Source: an uncultured Paracoccaceae bacterium
GTDB taxonomy: Bacteria; Pseudomonadota; Alphaproteobacteria; Rhodobacterales; Rhodobacteraceae
Reading direction: 5' to 3'
Length of the DNA: 64,000 bases
NCBI GenBank assembly: GCA_947496535.1
Contig: CANMDE010000005.1
Location: 208,204 to 272,203 of the forward strand
Each line of letters begins with the position of its first letter. Position 1 is the stretch's first letter. The notes under the pieces are model-generated. The model was not told the origin of the DNA. It did no database searches and worked only from the letters and a program-made list of their open reading frames with translations. Made by a program: the position numbers and the translations under genes. Positions 52,126-59,966 of the stretch are shown here, one piece after another.

Positions 52126-53051
52126 AATTCTCTCCTTGTTGGGCGATCAAAGACGCGCCGGCCCATAAGTGATGCTGTAAGATCCACCATGAGCGTTGCA
52201 GTGCGCCCCCGTTCATCCAGAAATGGGTTCAATTCCACCAGATCGAGGGAGCTGACCAAGCCGCTGTCGCAGAGCATCTCCATGACCAGATGTGCCTCGC
52301 GTACTGTGGCGCCGCCTGGGACGGTTGTGCCGACCGCCGGGGCGATGGTCGGGTCAAGAAAATCCACGTCGAGTGAGACGTGCAGGATGCCGTTTGCCGC
52401 TGCGACCCGGTCCAGAAATGCCTGAAGCGGGGCTGCGATGCCGCCTTCGTCGATCATCCGCATATCAACAACGGTGACATCATTTTCACGCAGGATTTCG
52501 TGTTCGGCCGTATCGACGCTGCGCAGGCCGATCATGCAGATATTGGTCGGGTCCACCTTCGCGGGCAGGTCTGGATAGGCGTCGAAGCCGGGCCGTCCTG
52601 TGACGTAACCAACAGGTGTTCCGTGCAGATTGCCGGACCCGGTGGTATCCGGCGTGTGGGTGTCGCTATGGGCATCGAGCCACAGCGCGAAGAAGGGCCG
52701 GTCTTGTGATTGCGCATAGGCTGCCATGCCTGCAACCGTGCCAGCGGCCAAGGCATGGTCGCCGCCCATGAAGATGGGCATGCCTTTGGCGGCTGCACTT
52801 TGCGCGGCGTTCATGAGCGTTTTCGTCCAGCCGACATTTTCGTCCAGCCGGTAGATTTTTGGGTTGGCTGGGGGGGCTACGCTCACCTTTTCGGGGGAGA
52901 GGTTGCCGATGTCTGTCACGTGATGACCAAGCTCGCCAAGCGCCTCTGTTAGGCCCGCGGTGCGATATGCGTCCGGCCCCATCAGGCAGCCTCGAATACG
53001 TTGACCGCAGTCAAGTGGGACGCCGACGAGAATGATTTTTCTTTGTGTCAT
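52122..53051 (-). CDS. arginase
   Basis: This is a 309-residue binuclear manganese enzyme that splits arginine to ornithine and urea. Metal-site motifs: MGGDHALAAGT, LDAHSDTHTPDTTGSGNLHG and LDVDFLDPTIAPAVGT. ATG 53051 with AAAGGG upstream; a longer frame to 53144 would run through the operator. It is divergent from the Lrp-type gene. Confidence 0.95.
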   Translation of the reverse strand: MTQRKIILVGVPLDCGQRIRGCLMGPDAYRTAGLTEALGELGHHVTDIGNLSPEKVSVAPPANPKIYRLDENVGWTKTLMNAAQSAAAKGMPIFMGGDHALAAGTVAGMAAYAQSQDRPFFALWLDAHSDTHTPDTTGSGNLHGTPVGYVTGRPGFDAYPDLPAKVDPTNICMIGLRSVDTAEHEILRENDVTVVDMRMIDEGGIAAPLQAFLDRVAAANGILHVSLDVDFLDPTIAPAVGTTVPGGATVREAHLVMEMLCDSGLVSSLDLVELNPFLDERGRTATLMVDLTASLMGRRVFDRPTRREL

Positions 53052-53060
53052 GGCCCTTTG

Positions 53061-53102
53061 TTGCGCAATTTTGGGGCTGTGATAACGCATCAAATTGCGC
53101 AA
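53061..53102. promoter_or_regulatory. paired TTGCGCAA palindromes, candidate Lrp-type operator
   Basis: TTGCGCAA occurs at 53061-53068 and 53095-53102, 34 bp centre to centre, between divergent arginase and lrp-like genes. Extended arms (TTGCGCAATTTTG and CAAATTGCGCAA) make the pair an inverted repeat. Spacing near three helical turns suits an Lrp octamer. Confidence 0.6.
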
Positions 53103-53136
53103 TATGGCTTCAAATTGAACGATACGGGCAAACGCA

Positions 53137-53556
53137 ATGACCAATTTGGATGCTCAGTTGCTGGCAGAGCTGAAACAGGATGGCCGCGCGTCGTTATCGG
53201 ATCTCGCCGCGACGCTCGGCGTTACGCGCAGTACGGTGCGCACCCGGTTGGAGCGGTTACGCACGAGTGGAGAGATCGTGGGATTTACCGTTCTTACCAA
53301 GGCCGATGTACAGGCCGATCCTGTGCGCGGGTTGATGATGTTGGAGATATCCGGTCCCGGAGCGGGGCGTGCGTTTCAGCGCCTGACTGCGATGCCCGGG
53401 GTGCGTGCGGCGCACTCGACCAATGGTAAGTGGGATTTGATCGCGGAGGTTGGTGCTGCGACGCTTGAAGAGTTTGACGAAATCCTGTTCGCCATACGCC
53501 GCCTGGAGGGTGTCACAAGGTCCGAGACGTCTTTGCTGCTGTCGACCCGGCGCTAA
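53137..53556 (+). CDS. Lrp/AsnC family regulator
   Basis: This is a 139-residue protein. The N-terminal winged helix is LDAQLLAELKQDGRASLSDL, then GVTRSTVRTRLERLRTSGEI. The RAM ligand-binding domain follows from about residue 65 (VRGLMMLEISGPGAG, HSTNGKWDLIAEV). It is probably the arginine- or ornithine-responsive regulator of the adjacent arginase-cyclodeaminase operon. Its last 44 bp overlap the convergent dsbB gene. Confidence 0.93.
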   Translation: MTNLDAQLLAELKQDGRASLSDLAATLGVTRSTVRTRLERLRTSGEIVGFTVLTKADVQADPVRGLMMLEISGPGAGRAFQRLTAMPGVRAAHSTNGKWDLIAEVGAATLEEFDEILFAIRRLEGVTRSETSLLLSTRR

Positions 53557-54004
53557 GCATAACGGCCACGATCCAGCCGACCATGAGGTCGAGCGAGAAG
53601 ATCGCGTTCCAACTGGCCATCGACAGGGTCAGAAACTCCCACGATACCACGTCGCACATGACGACGCGTGGTCCTTCGGCTGCCAGCAGGTCAGCGCCGG
53701 ATAGGCCTTCCAGCCCGCCTGTCCCTGTGCAGCTTGTCGGGCCTTCCCACCAGTCACGTTCGACCCCTGTGTGGAAAATGCCGATGCCCGCTGTTGTTGC
53801 TGCCGCCAGCGCGCCGAGGGCGGGGAGGACGCGACCGGGGATTTTCAAGGCGAGCAGCCCAATGACGATAGCTGCTGCATGTGGCCAGCGTTGCCAGAGG
53901 CACATCTCACAGGGGGGGTAGCCCAGCATCTGAAAGATGAATGCGCCCCCCAGCAAAGCGACGGAGCCACCGGTGGCCAGAATAATCATGAGGTTGCGTG
54001 TCAT
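53513..54004 (-). CDS. dsbB: disulfide bond formation protein B
   Basis: This is a 163-residue four-helix inner-membrane protein that reoxidises DsbA using quinone. The first periplasmic cysteine pair is PPCEMCLWQRWPH near 31-38. The second pair is spread over SCTGT near 91 and VVMCDVVSWEFL near 115. Length is normal. It overlaps the YqaA-type gene upstream by 4 bp. Confidence 0.92.
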   Translation of the reverse strand: MTRNLMIILATGGSVALLGGAFIFQMLGYPPCEMCLWQRWPHAAAIVIGLLALKIPGRVLPALGALAAATTAGIGIFHTGVERDWWEGPTSCTGTGGLEGLSGADLLAAEGPRVVMCDVVSWEFLTLSMASWNAIFSLDLMVGWIVAVMLSAGSTAAKTSRTL

Positions 54005-54579
54005 AGGACCCCCAACACTGCGAAGCCACCAAGCAGTAATACACAGAAGATAACGAAGACCAACCCAAGGCGCCGTTCGATGAAATCACGAATTGGTTCG
54101 CCAAATTTCCAGAGCAAAGCCGCGACAAGGAAAAACCTCAGAGCGCGCGCAATGATTGATGCCACCACGAAGACGGGGAACGATAATTGCGTGACCCCGG
54201 ATGCGATGGTGATGACTTTGAACGGGAAGGGTGTGACCCCGGCGACGAGGACCGCCCATGCGCCCCATTCGTTGTAAGTCTCTGCGAATTCTGTGAAATA
54301 TTCAGCTTTGCCGTAGAAATCGAGGATCGGCTGGCCGACGCTTTCCATCAAGGCGAAGCCGATGAAATATCCGAACATGCCACCCAGAACCGATGCAACG
54401 GTTGCGACCCCGGCGATCACGAATGCCCGTGATGGACGCGCGATGATCATTGGGATCATCAGGACATCGGGTGGGATGGGGAAGAAGGACGATTCGATAA
54501 ATGCGACCACGGCCAGCGCCCAGAGGGCGTATGGCGTGCGGGCAAGGGAAATGGTCCAGTCGTAAAGGCTTCGCAGCAT
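54001..54579 (-). CDS. YqaA/DedA-type membrane protein
   Basis: This is a 192-residue protein with about five helices. Family blocks: FIESSFFPIPPDVLMIPMI near 28-46, GGMFGYFIGF near 69 and VAGVTPFPFKVITIASG near 113, the last containing the conserved Thr-Pro-hydrophobic-Pro-Lys. DedA-like proteins are lipid scramblases or transport-related membrane proteins. ATG 54579 is preferred over 54681, whose extra residues are unlike the family. Confidence 0.88.
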   Translation of the reverse strand: MLRSLYDWTISLARTPYALWALAVVAFIESSFFPIPPDVLMIPMIIARPSRAFVIAGVATVASVLGGMFGYFIGFALMESVGQPILDFYGKAEYFTEFAETYNEWGAWAVLVAGVTPFPFKVITIASGVTQLSFPVFVVASIIARALRFFLVAALLWKFGEPIRDFIERRLGLVFVIFCVLLLGGFAVLGVL

Positions 54580-54773
54580 CAATGAACTCTCAACAGTTTC
54601 AGGGGTTAGGCCATGGCATTGCGGGCGGGTCAAGCGGTTGAAGGCATGTCGTTGCCGCAATGCGGCGAGACTGCGCAACATTCTGACGATTTGGGAACCA
54701 AACGTCCAAGAGTGGAAAAATCGTGCCGACCTGATTGACGCCGCATGCGGCCCCGTTTAGAGCAGTCCCACTG

Positions 54774-54859
54774 GCCGATGTGGCGGAATGGTAGACGCAG
54801 GGGATTCAAAATCCCCCGATGGCAACATCGTGAGAGTTCGAGTCTCTCCATCGGCACCA
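54774..54859 (+). tRNA. tRNA-Leu (anticodon CAA)
   Basis: Acceptor GCCGATG pairs with CATCGGC and is followed by A and encoded CCA. Anticodon stem GGGGA/TCCCC encloses TT-CAA-AA, anticodon 54807-54809. The long variable arm (CGATGGCAACATCG) is a class II feature. Length is 86 nt. Confidence 0.97.
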
Positions 54860-54896
54860 AATTTCCGAATAATGAAACAATGTAATTACCGAATGC

Positions 54897-55511
54897 TTAC
54901 CCGCCGGTGCGGGGATTGTTCTTGCGCCAGGCGGCCCAGTCCTCGGGCGTGTCCAGATCCAGCCGCGCGCGGTGACCGGGCAGTTTGGTCAGGTGAGTTT
55001 TATGGCGGAGAGGTTTGACCAGAGTTTCGCCGCCGCCATCGCCATGAAGTTTGTTGAATTCGGGGCGCAGGGAGCCGTCGAAGATGATGGGGTGACCCGG
55101 TTGGCCGTCCATCGTTGCGCCACGCCAGATGAGGTGGTTTGGGTGCTGGTGGTGTGCGTCGAGTATCGCATCGATATCGCTTGTTTGCAGATCGACCAGA
55201 TCCCCGAGGATCATCATGAAGGTTGCTCCGGGCAGTTGTGCGACTGCCCCGCGCATGGTGCCCGACATACCTTCTGCCGCTTCGGGCACGATGAGCAGGC
55301 TAGCGTCAAGATCGCTGATTGCTGCCGCTCTGGGATGGTCAAGATGGGGTAGGGCGACAAACACCGGATGGCCTGATGCTGTCGCCCGTTTTACTTGCAG
55401 CCTGATAAGAGGCTCGCCCCCGACATCTTCCATCAGTTTATCCGCGCCACGCATCCGTGTGGAGCTGCCGGCAGCGAGGATCAGTATCGGAATCACGGGC
55501 GCATGACCCAT
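54897..55511 (-). CDS. MobA-like nucleotidyltransferase
   Basis: This is a 204-residue protein. ILAAGSSTRMRGADKLMEDV at 11-30 is the GxG/K signature of MobA/MocA/GlmU-like NTP transferases. The LGDLVDL segment near 100-106 carries the metal-binding aspartate. It resembles the MocA cytidylyltransferase/molybdopterin NTP-transferase group. No molybdenum enzyme is nearby, so the sugar or cofactor substrate is open. Confidence 0.82.
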   Translation of the reverse strand: MGHAPVIPILILAAGSSTRMRGADKLMEDVGGEPLIRLQVKRATASGHPVFVALPHLDHPRAAAISDLDASLLIVPEAAEGMSGTMRGAVAQLPGATFMMILGDLVDLQTSDIDAILDAHHQHPNHLIWRGATMDGQPGHPIIFDGSLRPEFNKLHGDGGGETLVKPLRHKTHLTKLPGHRARLDLDTPEDWAAWRKNNPRTGG

Positions 55512-55516
55512 TGAAT

Positions 55517-56074
55517 TTAAGGGATAATCCGTGTGTATTTTGAGCCTTCGATCGATGCGCCAAGGCGCAGGCCGGTTTGACCGAAGACGACTGCGATCAC
55601 CGGTGAAAGTGAAGTTGTGGTTTCGGCCCGCAGCACTTCGCCCTGATTATTGATGGCGTATTCGATGTCTGCACCAGCGGCCCAACCGGGCGATTGACGA
55701 AACTCCATTAATGCGTCCGGCGTCATGAAAAACAGCACATGGCTGTATTGCTGTGCGCCGATTTGCAGCCCTGCGCTGCCCGACGTGGCGGAATAATAGT
55801 CCACCGTCGCTCCGCCGACCCGCAATGCGCCGCGCCCGTAGGAGCCGCCTAGACCCAATCCAGCTTCGGTCACCAGAGGCATGACCAGCATGCCGGATGA
55901 TCGGTTCGAAAGGTCTCGTGTGCCGGGGTATTGCTGGTACATGAACTCAAGCGTGCTATCGACGCGTGCGTCGATTGTTGCAGCACCTGCGCCGCCGATG
56001 CCGTTTCCGCATGCCGCCAATGTGCTTGCTGCCAGTGTGCCAAGCGCAAAACTGCGCCTTGATAGATTACTCAT
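55517..56074 (-). CDS. SYLF (YSC84-like) lipid-binding lipoprotein
   Basis: This is a 185-residue protein. The leader has a twin-arginine-like SRRSFALGTLAASTLAAC ending in a lipobox (LAAC), so it is a probable Tat-exported lipoprotein. The mature part shows the SYLF/YSC84 repeats: GMLVMPLVTEAGLGLGGSYG, ALRVGGATVDYYSATSGS, and SPVIAVVFGQTGLRLGAS near the end. SYLF domains bind membrane phosphoinositides in eukaryotes; the bacterial role is unknown. Confidence 0.82.
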   Translation of the reverse strand: MSNLSRRSFALGTLAASTLAACGNGIGGAGAATIDARVDSTLEFMYQQYPGTRDLSNRSSGMLVMPLVTEAGLGLGGSYGRGALRVGGATVDYYSATSGSAGLQIGAQQYSHVLFFMTPDALMEFRQSPGWAAGADIEYAINNQGEVLRAETTTSLSPVIAVVFGQTGLRLGASIEGSKYTRIIP

Positions 56075-56366
56075 CTCTTGATCCGCCTTGTGCCTCAGTC
56101 GGGCGACTGTTGTCGCCTCTTATATCTTAATTATAGGCAATGTTTCGCAGCCTGTCACGTGCGGTCTGAAGCGTTGCGTTGGTCCCCACCGTAGGGTGGC
56201 AAGGCCAAAGGGCTGCGAATCCGGGTTAATATCAATTATTGCGGGTGTTTGCGACGTCTGCGCAGCGTCGGGCAGGCGTCGGCAAAGCGTATGGCACTTT
56301 GGCGGAACAACTGGGGCTTAATACAGCGTGCGCTGGCCTAACGAGTGCCAGCTGCCCCGCCCCAAA

Positions 56367-57224
56367 TTAGTTCATTGGTGCTAACAAATCGGGGTTAATA
56401 ATAAGATTACGGACCCCGTGGGCATGATCTTCTTCAAAGACGTTGTCACCCAGCCAAACACCGACGGAATTAATATCGACCTTGGCGACCTCTGGCCGGA
56501 CACTCCACGTCACTTTATAGGGTGATCCTTCTTCGTTATAGGCCGGGCCGGTGGTGGACCCTTCATAGGTTAACGGCGTCCCGGTATCGGTCGGAATATT
56601 GACGGCTTGGGGTCGGCCGTTGATGTCTTCTATTTGAGAGAGTTCGTTAAAGTTTAGCGCATTCTCGTCATTCACCAGCACAAGCACCTGCGCCTCGACG
56701 CGGAGTTGCGGGTTCACGGTCGCATCATTGAAGCACGAGCCCAAAGTCGGTCCCGGCTCTACTTCGGCAGTTGTATACACGTAGTGTACTTCGATCGTGT
56801 CACCGGGTTCGAGATCGCCAGCTTCGCCCGTGACGATGGGTTCATCGGTTGGTGTGAGTTCAGCATCCGTCAGGTCGCCGTCATAGATATAGCCGGTGCC
56901 AGCGCCTTCGCCGTTACCATTCCCTGCATAAGTGGTGAATTCGCCGCCCTTGTGTTCGGCGTTTTCGTGGAAATGGATATCGCACAGGTTCATTTCTGCG
57001 AAGGGTGGGGCGGTGCCAAAGACGCGTGTATTGGCACCGCCGGTGTTGGCGAGATCGCGGGGTGCTTGGGGACCAAACCCTTTTCCTTGTGTGGCGGCTG
57101 CCAAGGCGGCCCGCTGTTCGGCAATGACGTCATCGGGCGTGGCACTATCCTGTGCAACTGCCAAGTGGGTTCCGACGATGAGAGTTAGCAACGCTCCTGA
57201 GAGTATAAAACGTGAGTGGTTCAT
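56367..57224 (-). CDS. delta-class carbonic anhydrase-like exported protein
   Basis: This is a 285-residue protein with signal peptide MNHSRFILSGALLTLIVGTH (cleavage near AVAQ). The key block is LCDIHFHENAEHKGGEF, with Cys81, His84, His86 and His91. A second histidine is in EVHYVY (His147), and another cysteine is at 164. This pattern matches the delta carbonic anhydrase-like family first described in diatoms (zinc hydratases of CO2). No other CO2-related gene is near. The upstream 207 bp are non-coding. Enzyme activity is inferred from the motif only. Confidence 0.72.
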   Translation of the reverse strand: MNHSRFILSGALLTLIVGTHLAVAQDSATPDDVIAEQRAALAAATQGKGFGPQAPRDLANTGGANTRVFGTAPPFAEMNLCDIHFHENAEHKGGEFTTYAGNGNGEGAGTGYIYDGDLTDAELTPTDEPIVTGEAGDLEPGDTIEVHYVYTTAEVEPGPTLGSCFNDATVNPQLRVEAQVLVLVNDENALNFNELSQIEDINGRPQAVNIPTDTGTPLTYEGSTTGPAYNEEGSPYKVTWSVRPEVAKVDINSVGVWLGDNVFEEDHAHGVRNLIINPDLLAPMN

Positions 57225-57431
57225 TGTTGCGTACCTTTCGTTGATGGGCCGAGCAGATTGCTGATTTCGGCAATGCCTAGATAGGTAACAACGGCGAGAG
57301 GTCTATTGCCCAATTCATCAAGTTTTGCTGCTCGGCCAAATGTTGCACATGCAACTTGTCCAAAGAGGTCATGCATGGCCGAAATGGACCAAGGTCTTCT
57401 GGCGCAGTGGTACAACTGAACTTTCTGAGGA

Positions 57432-57815
57432 TCACTTGTTGTCGGCGAAGACTTCCTTGGCGGTGAATAATCCATTCAGTGCTGCCGGAAAACCGGCATA
57501 GACGGCCATTTGCATGATGACTTCTGTGATTTCCTTTTGGGTGAGGCCGACATTTAACCCGGCTTCGATATGCACTTTCAGCTGGGGTTGTGGATGGCCC
57601 AGTGCGGTCAAAGCGGCGATGGTTGCGATTTCGCGATCCCGGACGTTCAGGGCGTCACGGGCGTAGATATCGCCGAAGGGGAATTCGATCACGTATTTCG
57701 CAAAGTCGGGCGCGATGTCCTGCAGCGCGTCGATCACCTTTTGGCCTGCTTCGCCGTCGATCTCGGCCAGTTTGCGCAGGCCGCGTTCGTATCTGGATTC
57801 GGGTGTGTCGGTCAT
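57432..57815 (-). CDS. carboxymuconolactone decarboxylase/AhpD-like protein
   Basis: This is a 127-residue helical protein. REIATIAALTALGHPQPQLK and LNVGLTQKEITEVIMQMAVY are the CMD family pattern. There is no CxxC pair, so a peroxidase (AhpD) role is unlikely. AAGGA precedes the ATG. The substrate is unknown. No other aromatic-degradation genes are near. Confidence 0.85.
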   Translation of the reverse strand: MTDTPESRYERGLRKLAEIDGEAGQKVIDALQDIAPDFAKYVIEFPFGDIYARDALNVRDREIATIAALTALGHPQPQLKVHIEAGLNVGLTQKEITEVIMQMAVYAGFPAALNGLFTAKEVFADNK

Positions 57816-57916
57816 GGTCGTTCCTTATTGGAGGCGGCAGACGCGGTTGCGTTTGCCGATTGGGCGGAAACCTGGATGGAACGTGTTAATGAACCCGGTG
57901 TCGGGTCTACTGAGTG

Positions 57917-58723
57917 TCAGCTACGCCCGTCGGGCAGGCTGATTTGGGCGACCTGTTCGGCGATCGGGTCGGTGGAAAGCGGGTGCAGGTCCGCCTCGTA
58001 GCTCGATGGATTGCTGACCGGCGTCCATTCACCGTTGCGGTAAACTTCGAGGCCTTTGAACTTTGCCTTGTAGCCCATCTTGGGGCTGCCGGGCACCCAG
58101 TAGCCCAGGTAGACGTAAGGAAGCCCCAATTCCCGCGCAATCGCGATGTGGTCTAATATGACGTATGTCCCCAGCGACAGCTTTTCCAGATCCGGGTCGA
58201 AAAATGAATAGACCATCGACAACCCGTCATCGAGAATGTCGGTCAGGCAGACGGCGTTCAGCGTGCCGTTGTCGGTGTATTCGATCAGGCGTGATTTGAT
58301 CGGGGTCTCTTCGACCATGGCCGCAAATTCGAACATATCCATGTCGGCCATACCGCCGGTGGCGTGGCGACCGTCGAGATATTCCCGGAACAATGAATAC
58401 TGTTCTTCGGTGGCCCAAGGTGACATTGCCCGGCGGCGCAGATGACCAGCCCTTCGTTCGACACGTCGCTGGCTACGGCGTGGTGTGAACAGGCTGACAT
58501 CAATACGAGCGGACATGCAGGCCGAGCATTCGGCGCAGGATGGACGGTAAAGTACATTTTGCGACCGCCGAAAGCCCTGTTTGGAAAGGGAATCGTTCAA
58601 TTTTGTCGCTGTGTCGCCTTGCAGGGCGGTGAACAATTTCCGCTCCATCCGGCCCTCAAGATAAGGGCACGGCTGCGGGGCAGTGACGTAAAACTGCGGC
58701 GCAATGGGAAGCGTGTGGCGCAT
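57917..58723 (-). CDS. bpt: aspartate/glutamate leucyltransferase (Bpt)
   Basis: This is a 268-residue protein of the ATE1/Bpt family, which attaches leucine from Leu-tRNA to N-terminal Asp or Glu and so marks proteins for ClpAP degradation. The N-terminal cysteine cluster [18 protein letters not shown] near 60-77 is present. The GNAT-like core includes [20 protein letters not shown] and [18 protein letters not shown]. Length and motif order agree with the family. Confidence 0.93.
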   Translation of the reverse strand: MRHTLPIAPQFYVTAPQPCPYLEGRMERKLFTALQGDTATKLNDSLSKQGFRRSQNVLYRPSCAECSACMSARIDVSLFTPRRSQRRVERRAGHLRRRAMSPWATEEQYSLFREYLDGRHATGGMADMDMFEFAAMVEETPIKSRLIEYTDNGTLNAVCLTDILDDGLSMVYSFFDPDLEKLSLGTYVILDHIAIARELGLPYVYLGYWVPGSPKMGYKAKFKGLEVYRNGEWTPVSNPSSYEADLHPLSTDPIAEQVAQISLPDGRS

Positions 58724-58878
58724 GAGACAATCCGTTTGGCTGATTTCAGCTTAGCAAGCGATTCCGGGACCGCCAAGCCCCCGAATTAATGGTCGGTTAA
58801 CGCTGTTGCTGATGACCTGTCGTCATGTCCAAAATGCGACGGCCCCGCGGATGCAGGGCCGAGGATGGTTGTGTTTAC

Positions 58879-59301
58879 TTAAGCGGGTTCGCTGTTTTCG
58901 TCTGGATGGTTCGCCTTGGCGCGGTCTTCCATGAACTGGTCGAACTCTGCCTTGTCCTTGGCTTCGCGAAGGCGCTGCAGGAATGCTTCGAAATTGTCCT
59001 GCTCTTCCTGCAGACGGTGCAGCGTTTCAGCCTTGTAGGCGTCAAAGGCGCTGTTGCCGCTTGACCGGGTCATGTGCCGGGTCTGTTTCATTGATTTGCA
59101 AGATTTGCTGAACATGCCTTTTCCCCAGATCATATATGCCAGAAGTGCCAGACCAATTGGCCAGAACAAGATGAAGCCCAGAACCATTGCGGCGATCCAG
59201 GCGCCTTTGCCGCGCGCATCAAGCCAAGCTTCACTGCGAGCGAAGAACCCAGGGCGATGGTCAGAAAATGCCATCGGGGATTGGGTGGTTGCGGTGTTCA
59301 T
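58879..59301 (-). CDS. DUF2852 membrane-anchored protein
   Basis: This is a 140-residue protein. One helix GAWIAAMVLGFILFWPIGLA is near 33-52. The C-terminal half is a charged coiled coil (FDAYKAETLHRLQEEQDNFE and FLQRLREAKDKAEFDQFME). This is the DUF2852 pattern common in alphaproteobacteria; function is unknown. The N-terminus is probably cytoplasmic-facing or short periplasmic. Confidence 0.85.
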   Translation of the reverse strand: MNTATTQSPMAFSDHRPGFFARSEAWLDARGKGAWIAAMVLGFILFWPIGLALLAYMIWGKGMFSKSCKSMKQTRHMTRSSGNSAFDAYKAETLHRLQEEQDNFEAFLQRLREAKDKAEFDQFMEDRAKANHPDENSEPA

Positions 59302-59406
59302 TTTGGGCTCCTATCCGTTATTGAGGTTATGTGAATGCCTTTCACATTATGAGATATCGGAACCGGCGCCCCAAGGTTCAAGGGATAATGTAAATCTTTT
59401 TTACAT

Positions 59407-59886
59407 TTATTTGAAAGAAGACGTGAAATCAGTGACTTGCCCGCCGGTGAGCGCGACTAACCTGTCTGGATCGATGGGAAATATGTGCCGTGGTGTGCCT
59501 GCAGCCGCATAGATCAGGTCAAATTCAAGCAAGCGCGGATCAATGAATGCGCGGATCGGGTTGAGATGTCCGACCGGTGCGACCCCGCCAATGGCAAACC
59601 CGGTCTGGCTACGTATCAGAGCAGCATCCGCCTTGCCTAATGGTTCGCCCGCCGCTGTGGTGGCTTTGTCCGCATCCACCTGATTGCCGCCTGCGGTGAC
59701 GAACAGGATGGCCTTGCCCGAATTACGCCCGGCAAAGATGACGGACTTTGCGATCTGATCCAGCATGCATCCGGCCGCATCCGCAGCCTGTTGTGCTGTC
59801 CGCGTTTCGGAGCCCATCTCCAGTGGGGTGATATCGAGCCCGGCGTCGTTCAGGGCGGCGATGACACGTTTGAGGCTTTTGCTCAT
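59407..59886 (-). CDS. YbaK/ProX-type aminoacyl-tRNA deacylase
   Basis: This is a 159-residue single-domain protein of the YbaK/ProRS-INS fold, which clears mischarged tRNA. Conserved: QIAKSVIFAGRNSGKAILFV near 50-69 (catalytic Lys in IAKSVIF), GFAIGGVAPVGHLNP near 104-118, and DLIYAAAGTPRHIF. ATG 59886 is chosen over 59895, which is too close to AAGGA. A far longer frame to 60207 is antisense to glnE. Confidence 0.9.
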   Translation of the reverse strand: MSKSLKRVIAALNDAGLDITPLEMGSETRTAQQAADAAGCMLDQIAKSVIFAGRNSGKAILFVTAGGNQVDADKATTAAGEPLGKADAALIRSQTGFAIGGVAPVGHLNPIRAFIDPRLLEFDLIYAAAGTPRHIFPIDPDRLVALTGGQVTDFTSSFK

Positions 59887-59966
59887 GATCTTCATGTCCT
59901 TTTTTGTGCAGGTTAGCGTGTCGATCGTGATTGACCAGAGCCCGCGTGGGCCGCAACGTGCGGTCC

